Below are positions 58,159 through 64,000 of a stretch of DNA of 64,000 bases, in pieces. The stretch is from Phytobacter diazotrophicus (lineage in GTDB: Bacteria; Pseudomonadota; Gammaproteobacteria; Enterobacterales; Enterobacteriaceae): the NCBI GenBank assembly GCA_004346725.1, contig SMDE01000008.1, forward strand, positions 241,326 through 305,325, given 5' to 3'. Within the stretch, counting starts at the first letter, position 1. Each line of letters opens with the position of its first letter. The notes beneath the pieces were generated by a model. That model did not search any database and was not told where the DNA came from. It saw only the letters and a program-made list of their open reading frames with translations. Position numbers and translations under genes: made by a program.

Positions 58159-59310
58159 ATGTCTCTTATTACAGAACTTCCGGAAGTATTTGAGCAATTC
58201 TCCGACGCCCGCCAGAAAGGTTTTCTCACCGTGATGGAACTGAAAGAACAGGGGATCCCGCTGGTCGGCACCTACTGTACTTTTATGCCGCAGGAAATCG
58301 CGATGGCCGCGGGAGCAGTCGTGGTCTCATTGTGCTCCACCAACGACGAAACCATTGAAGAAGCGGAAAAAGATCTGCCGCGTAATCTCTGCCCGCTGAT
58401 TAAAAGCAGCTATGGTTTCGGTAAAACCGACAAATGTCCGTACTTCTATTTTTCCGACCTGGTGGTGGGCGAAACCACCTGCGACGGCAAGAAAAAAATG
58501 TACGAATACATGGCAGATTTCAAAGCCGTCCACGTAATGCAACTGCCTAACAGCGCGACGGATGACGCCTCCCGGGCGCTGTGGAAATCGGAAATTCTGC
58601 GCCTGCAACAGCACATCGAGGAGCGCTTCGGCCAGCCGATCAGCGAAACCGCCCTGCGCGAGGCCATCGTACTGAAAAACCGTGAACGTCAGGCAACGGC
58701 AGATTTCTACCGTCTGGGGCAGTTAAATCCGCCCGCGCTGAGCGGGGCAGACATCCTGAAAGTGGTGTACGGCGCAACCTTCCGTTTCGATAAAAACGCA
58801 TTGATTGCCGAGCTCAATGAGATGACCGCCCGCGTGAAAGCGCAGTGGGAACAGGGCAAACGGCTGGAATCCCGTCCGCGCATCCTGATCACCGGCTGCC
58901 CGATTGGCGGCGCGGCCGAAAAAGTGGTGCGTGCCATTGAAGAGAGCGGCGGTTGGGTGGTGGGCTACGAGAACTGCACCGGGGCGAAAGCTACCGAACG
59001 CAATGTGGCGGAGGACGGTGATGTCTACGACGCGCTGACCGACAAATATCTGGCGATTGGCTGCTCCTGCATTTCACCTAATACCGAACGCCTGCGTTTG
59101 CTGAGCCAGATGGTCGAAGAGTACCAGGCCGACGGCGTGGTGGACGTGATTTTGCAGGCCTGCCACACCTACGCGGTGGAATCGCTCGCCATCAAACGCC
59201 ACGTGCGCCAGCAGCACAACATTCCCTACATGGCGATTGAGACGGATTACTCCACCGCCGATATCGGGCAGCTCAGCACCCGTGTCGCCGCGTTTATCGA
59301 GATGCTCTAA
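58159..59310 (+). CDS. yjiM: YjiM, 2-hydroxyacyl-CoA dehydratase-like subunit
   Basis: YjiM (383 residues) belongs to the HgdB/FldC family (2-hydroxyglutaryl-CoA dehydratase D-component). Cysteines for a 4Fe-4S cluster appear in RNLCPLIKSSYG, KTDKCPYFYFSD and in ILQACHTYAVE. Only one such subunit is encoded, unlike classic two-subunit dehydratases. The next gene is its ATPase activator. ATG 58159 has GGGGAAGGAA upstream and gives MSLITELPEVF; the frame extends 86 codons upstream over mdtM without merit. Substrate unknown. Confidence 0.92.
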   Translation: MSLITELPEVFEQFSDARQKGFLTVMELKEQGIPLVGTYCTFMPQEIAMAAGAVVVSLCSTNDETIEEAEKDLPRNLCPLIKSSYGFGKTDKCPYFYFSDLVVGETTCDGKKKMYEYMADFKAVHVMQLPNSATDDASRALWKSEILRLQQHIEERFGQPISETALREAIVLKNRERQATADFYRLGQLNPPALSGADILKVVYGATFRFDKNALIAELNEMTARVKAQWEQGKRLESRPRILITGCPIGGAAEKVVRAIEESGGWVVGYENCTGAKATERNVAEDGDVYDALTDKYLAIGCSCISPNTERLRLLSQMVEEYQADGVVDVILQACHTYAVESLAIKRHVRQQHNIPYMAIETDYSTADIGQLSTRVAAFIEML

Positions 59311-59319
59311 GGGGTCAGG

Positions 59320-60084
59320 GTGACGTTCACGATAGGTATTGATTCCGGTTCAACCACCACCAAAGGGATATTGCTGGAGGGGAACACCATTGTCCGGCGT
59401 TTCCTCTGCCCGACGTCATTTCGCCCGGCGGACAGCATCCATGACACCTGGGAGACACTGCGGGCAGGTCTGGAGGAAAAGCCCTTCCTGACGCTTACCG
59501 GCTACGGGCGGCAACTGGTGGATTTTGCCGATAAGCAGGTAACAGAGATTTCCTGTCACGGGCTGGGCGCGCGCCTGCTGTTGCCGGAGGCACGCACCGT
59601 CATTGATATCGGCGGTCAGGACAGCAAGGTTATCCAGCTTGATGAACAGGGCAATCTCACCGATTTTCTGATGAACGATAAATGCGCCGCCGGAACAGGG
59701 CGTTTTCTGGACGTCATTTCACGCACTCTGGGTACTACGGTGGAGGCGTTGGACGGGATCACCGACGGCATCGCGCCGCATCCGCTGACCAGCATGTGCA
59801 CCGTGTTCGCCGAATCAGAAGTGATCAGCCTGCGCTCAGCGGGCGTTGCTCCCGAGGCGATTCTGGCGGGTGTGATCAATGCGATGGCACGACGCAGCAG
59901 CCATTTTATATCGCGGCTCACCACTCAGGGACCGCTGCTGTTTACCGGCGGCGTAAGCCATTGCGCCCGTTTCCGTGCCATGCTGAGTGAGCATCTGAAG
60001 ATGACGGTGCATACCCATGACGATGCTCAATACGCCGGGGCGATTGGCGCGGCGCTGATTGGTCAGCGCCAGAGGGGACGTTGA
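59320..60084 (+). CDS. yjiL: YjiL, dehydratase-activating ATPase
   Basis: YjiL (254 residues) is an ASKHA ATPase of the HgdC/CompA type. ATP-site motifs GIDSGSTTTKG (about 5-15) and DIGGQDSKVIQ (about 95-105) and cluster cysteines in NDKCAAGTGRF and SMCTVFAESEV are intact; the dimer would hold one 4Fe-4S cluster and pass an energised electron to YjiM. The start is GTG 59320, with AAGGGG upstream, nine bases after yjiM. Confidence 0.92.
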   Translation: MTFTIGIDSGSTTTKGILLEGNTIVRRFLCPTSFRPADSIHDTWETLRAGLEEKPFLTLTGYGRQLVDFADKQVTEISCHGLGARLLLPEARTVIDIGGQDSKVIQLDEQGNLTDFLMNDKCAAGTGRFLDVISRTLGTTVEALDGITDGIAPHPLTSMCTVFAESEVISLRSAGVAPEAILAGVINAMARRSSHFISRLTTQGPLLFTGGVSHCARFRAMLSEHLKMTVHTHDDAQYAGAIGAALIGQRQRGR

Positions 60085-60341
60085 TGGAAGAGTTCCTGTT
60101 TTTATTTCACTCCACCGTAGGCGTCGTGCAGACCCGCAAACTGTTGCAGGCATCCGGCGTGTCGTTTCGCGTGGCGGATATCCCGCGCACCCTGCGCGGC
60201 GGCTGCGGGTTATGCATTCGCCTGCAGTGCCCACCCGGTACCGAACAGCAGTGGGTGCTGCCCGGCGCGACCCAGGCGATTTACCGCTGCGAGGGAGAAG
60301 CGTTTGAGCAGGTGGCGGTGTATGCGTCGTCGCCCGGATAA
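60084..60341 (+). CDS. DUF3343 protein (putative Se/S carrier-like)
   Basis: The 85-residue protein matches DUF3343: FHSTVGVVQTRKLLQASGVS, RVADIPRTLRGGCGLCIRL, with the conserved GCGLC cysteine pair. Its ATG overlaps the yjiL stop (TGATG), so it is translationally coupled to yjiML. Family members often accompany selenium or sulfur-transfer and anaerobic enzymes, so it may help mature or serve the YjiM/YjiL pair; that is inference. Confidence 0.8.
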   Translation: MEEFLFLFHSTVGVVQTRKLLQASGVSFRVADIPRTLRGGCGLCIRLQCPPGTEQQWVLPGATQAIYRCEGEAFEQVAVYASSPG

Positions 60342-60364
60342 GGCGCTTGCGCTGCCATCCGGGA
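60330..60364. repeat. REP unit
   Basis: CGCCCGGATAAGGCGCTTGC followed by GCTGCCATCCGGGA is a typical REP palindrome. It overlaps the stop end of the DUF3343 gene and precedes the DUF2164 promoter. Confidence 0.75.
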
Positions 60365-60418
60365 GCGCGTTACTGCGAAGCTCTGCTATGATGCCTTTTT
60401 TTCTTACCAGGAAGCCCG

Positions 60419-60658
60419 ATGAGCAAAATCGATCTCAGCCACAGCGAACGCGAGATGCTTCGCGAAAAACTGCAACGCTACTGCACCGACAACTTCGACC
60501 TCGAACTGGAACAATTCGACGCCGAATTCTTTGTCGATTTCGTCATTGAAAATATCGGCCCAACACTGTTCAACGCCGGGATCGATGAAGCTATCCGCAC
60601 GCACGCCGCTTACAGCGAACGCATTCAGGAAGAGATGGATCTAAAAAAAATCTACTGA
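60419..60658 (+). CDS. DUF2164 small protein
   Basis: This 79-residue acidic helical protein (MSKIDLSHSEREMLREKLQR, then FFVDFVIENIGPTLFNAGID) fits the DUF2164 family. ATG 60419 has AGGAAGCCCG upstream and a TATGAT hexamer at about 60387. No function is known. Its last bases overlap the end of the convergent DUF2955 gene. Confidence 0.8.
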   Translation: MSKIDLSHSEREMLREKLQRYCTDNFDLELEQFDAEFFVDFVIENIGPTLFNAGIDEAIRTHAAYSERIQEEMDLKKIY

Positions 60659-61719
60659 TCTTCGACCACAAACCGCGTCGCCTCGAAACGGTTTAAGATC
60701 AGATGCACCAGAAACACCATCGTTAGTGTGCCCAACAGAGCGACCGTCACCGACACAATGCGATAAAGATCGCTAAACACCAGATCGGTATCCGGGTGCA
60801 GGTTCTGCCCGAACATAATGCCGATGGTGGTAACGCTGGAAAAACCAACGCCCGCCCCCACCTTTTCCATCACGTGCAGTCGCGCGCTAAACGCCAGCCC
60901 GAGGCCTATCAGCGGCATCATCAACAACATATGGCTACTGTGATTGTAGAGAATCAACTGCACCAGCAGGATATACAGACAGGCGAGAATCACCCCCACC
61001 ACACGCCACAACGAACTCATCACCGCACCGCGATAATGCATCGGGAACAGGATCAAAATACCCGCCATCAGCGCTGACAGCGAATCACTGAGATCGCTTA
61101 TCTGGAACACGACAAAGATCATCGTCGCCACGGTCCCGGAGAGCAGGGACTCATGCCGCACGCGGGCATCGCTTTTTTCGATCCGCGGCGGCGGATTGCG
61201 CGGCGCCACATCCGGGATCAGGTAATTCATCAGCGCGCTGAGCGCTACCGCCATCACACTGGCTTCAATATTGGAGAAAATCAACGTGTGCCAGTCGCTG
61301 GTCGGGTAGCTCATAAAGTTGAGCATCGTGCTCTGACACACCACCCCGGCAGAACCAAACAGGAACAGCGGCCCCTTACTCATAAAGCGAAAACGCATCA
61401 CATACAGGCCGAATACCACCAGCGTCATCATCAGCGGCCATTTCGACAAATAGCCGATGATCAGCACCATTTCGACGCAATTTAGCACCGCGCTAAAAAT
61501 AAACTGCTTCGCCACGTGGCGGTTAAACACCGGCACCAGCGAGAGCAACATCACCGGGTAGACGACATAAAAGACGCCATAGCTGGTGTTGTAAAAGCTC
61601 GAGATACTCAGCGCGATCATCCCGGCAAACACAATGCGCAGCGTCTGGCGAAAATCATTCGCCGTATAGACGATGTTGCCGTGCGGCGTAAAGACGCGCG
61701 CGAGGGTATTAATAGACAT
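60652..61719 (-). CDS. DUF2955 inner-membrane protein of an efflux operon
   Basis: The 355-residue protein has about ten membrane helices in two FUSC-like halves (about 25-165 and 205-345). Such proteins pair with HlyD-type adaptors in aromatic-acid or drug efflux, like AaeB. ATG 61717-61719 overlaps the HlyD gene end by 11 bases; the frame extends 66 codons into the HlyD gene without support. Substrate unknown. Confidence 0.83.
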   Translation of the reverse strand: MSINTLARVFTPHGNIVYTANDFRQTLRIVFAGMIALSISSFYNTSYGVFYVVYPVMLLSLVPVFNRHVAKQFIFSAVLNCVEMVLIIGYLSKWPLMMTLVVFGLYVMRFRFMSKGPLFLFGSAGVVCQSTMLNFMSYPTSDWHTLIFSNIEASVMAVALSALMNYLIPDVAPRNPPPRIEKSDARVRHESLLSGTVATMIFVVFQISDLSDSLSALMAGILILFPMHYRGAVMSSLWRVVGVILACLYILLVQLILYNHSSHMLLMMPLIGLGLAFSARLHVMEKVGAGVGFSSVTTIGIMFGQNLHPDTDLVFSDLYRIVSVTVALLGTLTMVFLVHLILNRFEATRFVVEDQ

Positions 61720-62776
61720 AGTGCAGCCAACTGACGAGATGGATTTGCAGCCCCGAGAAGAAGCGGGCAAACGGCCCTTCGCTGTTATATAGCTGCACGG
61801 TGGCGCGCGCGCCGGTCGGCAGGGATTTGGGCAAGGCGTCATCCAGCGCCACGTGAATACGCATGCGCTGCGCATCACGCACCCAGCGGTTGGAGGTTTC
61901 CGGTTCCGACAGCTCACCGTTAACCGCTTGCTGCCCGGCTAACACCCCGGCATCGCTGCTGGTGACATGGCCGCGAAACACATGGCCCGGCAATGCATCA
62001 AAGACCACGGCAGCATCGGTACCGACGTGAGTGTGACGTAAACTTTTCTCGCGAAAATCCGCCACGATATCTGCACTGTCATGCACCAGCGCCAGGGTTG
62101 CGCTCCCGGCAGCGGCATAATAGCCGGGACTTAGTTGCAGGTTACTCACTTTACCGTCGACCTCGGCACGCACCTGCGTCCAGCCAAGATTGAGCTGCGC
62201 CTGCTCAAGGCTATTTTGATATTTTTGCAGCGTCACGTTGCGGCTGTCATCGCGCTCGCCACGTTCGATAGTCAGGGCGTGGATCGTCGCATTGAGGTTA
62301 TTGACCGACTGCACGCTACTCTGCCAGGTCGTGCGCACCTTATCCAGGTCAGATTGCGAGACGTTTTGCATCGCCCCCAGACGCTGATAGCGGTCAAAGG
62401 TGACTTTGTCATTTTGCGCGGTAATCTGTGCGGTTTTCAGGTTCGCTTCGGCTGCCGCAATCTGCGCATCCAGTTGCTGATTGGTAAGACGCGCCTGCGC
62501 CAGCGCGATTTGCGCGGCTTCCACCTGGTTGTTAAACGGCGTGGCATCCAGCTCGTAGAGCAAGTCGCCCTTCTTCACCACGCTGTTATTTTGCACGTAG
62601 ACCTTCGCAACATAGCCGGAAACGCGCGAAGACACCGGGGTCACCACGCGCATTACGGTGGAGTCCGGCGTCAGCGGGATCCAGATATCGGCAACGATAA
62701 AGTAGACAAACATCAGCAGGAAAGAGGCAATACTCACCCTTACCCAGCGGGCAAACTTTTGTTCTGGCGTCATCAT
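61709..62776 (-). CDS. HlyD-family membrane fusion protein
   Basis: The 355-residue adaptor has one N-terminal membrane helix (about 14-33), a biotinyl-lipoyl half (SRVSGYVAKVYVQNNSVVKK, about 49-68), a long coiled-coil hairpin (about 85-190), and the second lipoyl half. It resembles EmrA/AaeA/YibH proteins linking inner-membrane pumps to TolC. It lies between the MarR gene (three bases) and the DUF2955 gene (overlap). Confidence 0.9.
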   Translation of the reverse strand: MMTPEQKFARWVRVSIASFLLMFVYFIVADIWIPLTPDSTVMRVVTPVSSRVSGYVAKVYVQNNSVVKKGDLLYELDATPFNNQVEAAQIALAQARLTNQQLDAQIAAAEANLKTAQITAQNDKVTFDRYQRLGAMQNVSQSDLDKVRTTWQSSVQSVNNLNATIHALTIERGERDDSRNVTLQKYQNSLEQAQLNLGWTQVRAEVDGKVSNLQLSPGYYAAAGSATLALVHDSADIVADFREKSLRHTHVGTDAAVVFDALPGHVFRGHVTSSDAGVLAGQQAVNGELSEPETSNRWVRDAQRMRIHVALDDALPKSLPTGARATVQLYNSEGPFARFFSGLQIHLVSWLHYVY

Positions 62777-62779
62777 GAT

Positions 62780-63247
62780 TTATTTAGTCTTGTTATCTTC
62801 TTCGCGGATATTCCGCAAATTGCAGGCGATCTGATTCAATGTCGCGCTGAAAATGTCCATATTTTCAGCCGGGATGTTTTGCGCCGCACGTTCCTGACAG
62901 GCTTCAATCACTCGGGTGATTTTTTCCAGCATGGCATGACCTTCTGGCGTGAGTGTCAGCAGGCGGATGCGCTTGTCATAGGGGGATGTGGTGCGCACAA
63001 GCAATCCCTGGTTTTCAAGCTGCGTGAGGGTACGCATTAGCGGCGGCAGTTCGATGCCCTGCACTTCCGCCAGTTCACTGACCGAGACGTTATCGCCTAG
63101 CTGGCGAAGCTGCATCAGCACCGTCCAGCCCGACTGGGTGAGGCCGGTATCGGCAAGCGCATGATCAATGGTGGCGCGCCACTGGCGCACAATCATCGCC
63201 ATTCGCATTCCCAGCGGCCTGCGGGCAAACAGTTCGTCTTCGGTCAT
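62780..63247 (-). CDS. MarR-family regulator of the efflux operon
   Basis: The 155-residue protein is a MarR/SlyA-type winged helix (SVSELAEVQGIELPPLMRTL, about 54-73) with wing RTTSPYDKRIRLLTLTPEG. It is first in the MarR-HlyD-DUF2955 operon and a near-perfect palindrome lies 33 bases before its start, so it probably represses its own operon until a drug or phenolic ligand binds. Confidence 0.88.
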   Translation of the reverse strand: MTEDELFARRPLGMRMAMIVRQWRATIDHALADTGLTQSGWTVLMQLRQLGDNVSVSELAEVQGIELPPLMRTLTQLENQGLLVRTTSPYDKRIRLLTLTPEGHAMLEKITRVIEACQERAAQNIPAENMDIFSATLNQIACNLRNIREEDNKTK

Positions 63248-63279
63248 GTGAGGTTCCTCATTAAGCGGTGAGGAGGATA

Positions 63280-63299
63280 ATAGTTATCATGATAAGTAT
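63280..63299 (-). promoter_or_regulatory. MarR-type operator palindrome
   Basis: ATAGTTATCATGATAAGTAT is a 20-base palindrome with one mismatched pair; the centre TTATCATGATAA is perfect. Size, symmetry and position before the MarR gene fit an autoregulatory site. Confidence 0.7.
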
Positions 63300-63659
63300 C
63301 AAGAAACGGAGTTAGGAAAGAGCATGGAATGGAAAAATTTTGTCAGTATATTTTCCTCGATCACACTCACGCTTACCGGAGTACGGGCGAATACTTTGTC
63401 ATTACCCTGTTCCAGGCTAGCCCTGACATTTTTTAGCTATTCGTCGCTTATTTGCAGCAATATTGTGGGGATCATCCCACGAAGCCACTACTTTTTGATT
63501 GCCCGCACCAGTGATACGAAGCCGATAAATAGCTGTTTTGCCCGAGTATCGCGAAATTCCAAACCCCGGCTGGCGGCCTCTACATTTATTTGCGTAGGCC
63601 ACTACCATCGGATCGTTGATAGCAGGCCGCCCACGGTCGGTCTCAGACTGCTGACAAAC
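63299..63659 (-). pseudogene. Degraded unidentified gene
   Basis: One minus-strand frame from 63659 reads ETDRGRPAINDPMVVAYANK, continues CRGRQPGFGISRYSGKTAIY and ends at a stop near 63417; the adjacent frame then reads NVRASLEQGNDKVFARTPVS and VSVIEENILTKFF to a stop at 63299. Both look like protein, suggesting one gene broken by a frameshift near 63420 and cut short at its 5' end by the palindrome/IS region. I do not recognise the family. Confidence 0.4.
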
Positions 63660-63683
63660 CTAGAAATAGCACGGGCGGTTCCC

Positions 63684-63768
63684 TCGCCCCTCTGGGGAGA
63701 GGGTTAGGGTGAGGGGAAATTTGTTGATGTAGCAACGAGTTATCACCCTCACCCCGGCCCTCTCCCTG
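63684..63768. repeat. Pair of interspersed palindromes, second interrupted by IS
   Basis: The first copy (63684-63718) reads CCTCGCCCCTCTGGGGAGAG, GGTTAGGGTGAGGGG. The second (about 63744-63768) has CACCCTCACCCCGGCCCTCTCCCTG but lacks its GGGAGAGGG arm, because the IS481-type end begins at once. Confidence 0.65.
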
Positions 63769-64000
63769 TGTACGGTCCGGAGACATGGTAGACAGGTGTT
63801 CGGAGACATGGTGAACACTTTTTAACACCCTTTACCCATGATGATCGACCTCTTTTTCAGGTCGATCATCCCCACTTTCGTGCTGTACCACCACACCTCA
63901 TAACACCCGTCCTCTGCCGTTTCCCGCAGGCCCACATACTCGCCCCTGAATGCTTTCCCCGCGCTCAGACTCACCCCTTTTATGCTCAGCTTCCCGCTCA
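63769..64000 (-). mobile_element. IS481-family insertion sequence, right end (partial)
   Basis: The element's end starts TGTACGGTCCGGAGACATGG, with a TGT terminus typical of IS481 elements, and carries two subterminal GGAGACATGGT repeats (63779 and 63802). The transposase gene enters from the right. The rest of the element and the other end lie outside the window. Confidence 0.8.
63822..64000 (-). CDS. IS481-family transposase, C-terminal part
   Basis: The minus-strand frame gives KLSIKGVSLSAGKAFRGEYV, GLRETAEDGCYEVWWYSTKV and GMIDLKKRSIIMGKGC, then TAA at 63822-63824. This is the beta-strand C-terminal tail of IS481-type DDE transposases. The catalytic core is beyond the window, so activity cannot be judged. 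Confidence 0.8.
   Translation of the reverse strand, partial: SGKLSIKGVSLSAGKAFRGEYVGLRETAEDGCYEVWWYSTKVGMIDLKKRSIIMGKGC

Noticed and set aside
61720..61917. N-terminal extension of the DUF2955 gene
   Set aside because: It lies inside the HlyD gene; the MSINTLARVF start with 11-base overlap is the normal operon arrangement.
63324..63707. 127-codon plus-strand frame near the right end
   Set aside because: It runs through a palindromic repeat and is opposite to frames that look more like protein; no good match to any family.

Overview
The window is chromosomal DNA of a gamma-proteobacterium of the Enterobacteriaceae. Nearly every backbone protein closely resembles its Escherichia coli K-12 counterpart, and gene order follows the region next to the E. 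coli origin-distal end of the map (yjjX-trpR-slt-ettA-nadR-radA-serB ... deo ... prfC ... dnaTC-opgB ... tsr ... btsT-yjiXA ... mdtM-yjiML). Extra genes relative to K-12, ERIC and REP elements and the presence of the L-galactonate genes make a Citrobacter-like organism my best guess, but the genus cannot be proved from this sequence alone.

Layout. 1-10.2 kb: end of yjjX, trpR with its operator, slt, ettA, nadR, radA, serB, smp, lplA. 10.15-17.4 kb: a deleted yjjJ remnant, the deoCABD nucleoside-salvage operon with all three DeoR operators visible (two of them inside the divergent yjjI gene), and the yjjI-yjjW glycyl-radical enzyme/activase pair. 17.4-25.2 kb: yjjV, yjjU, ytjA, osmY, prfC, yjjG, rimI, holD, an ERIC element with a duplicated arm, and rsmC. 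25.4-25.7 kb: three tandem tRNA-Leu(CAG) genes. 25.7-28.2 kb: Fur-box-linked yjjZ and fhuF around a membrane diguanylate cyclase. 28.3-30.5 kb: an orphan PTS EIIC with a LacI-type tandem operator, and a YbaK-like deacylase. 30.5-33.6 kb: yjjQ-bglJ regulators and the yjjPB exporter on an AT-rich, H-NS-like stretch. 33.7-35.4 kb: a TetR regulator and an ohrR-ohr peroxide module. 35.5-39.9 kb: dnaT-dnaC primosome genes, yjjA, opgB. 40-43.7 kb: lgoD/lgoR/lgoT L-galactonate use. 43.7-47.1 kb: a double-GNAT protein, tsr with a sigma-28 promoter, and an uncharacterised PD-(D/E)XK-like protein. 47.3-50.8 kb: btsT-yjiX-yjiA with CRP and BtsR sites.

50.8-56.5 kb occupies the place where K-12 carries its immigration-control cluster (mrr, hsd, mcr). 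Here there is no restriction system; instead there are a UDG-fold-like protein, a YafQ/DinJ-type toxin-antitoxin pair, a second RmuC-family protein, yjiN and an orphan heptosyltransferase-like gene. 56.8-60.7 kb: mdtM, then yjiM-yjiL plus a DUF3343 gene (a 2-hydroxyacyl-CoA dehydratase-like set) and a DUF2164 gene. 60.6-63.3 kb: a MarR-HlyD-DUF2955 efflux operon with an operator palindrome. 63.3-64 kb: a degraded gene, palindromic repeats and the end of an IS481-family element that appears to sit inside one of those repeats.

No CRISPR array, prophage or integrase was seen. The most noteworthy observations are the replaced immigration-control locus, the conserved DeoR loop geometry, the yjiML-DUF3343 operon, the PD-(D/E)XK-like orphan and the repeat structures.
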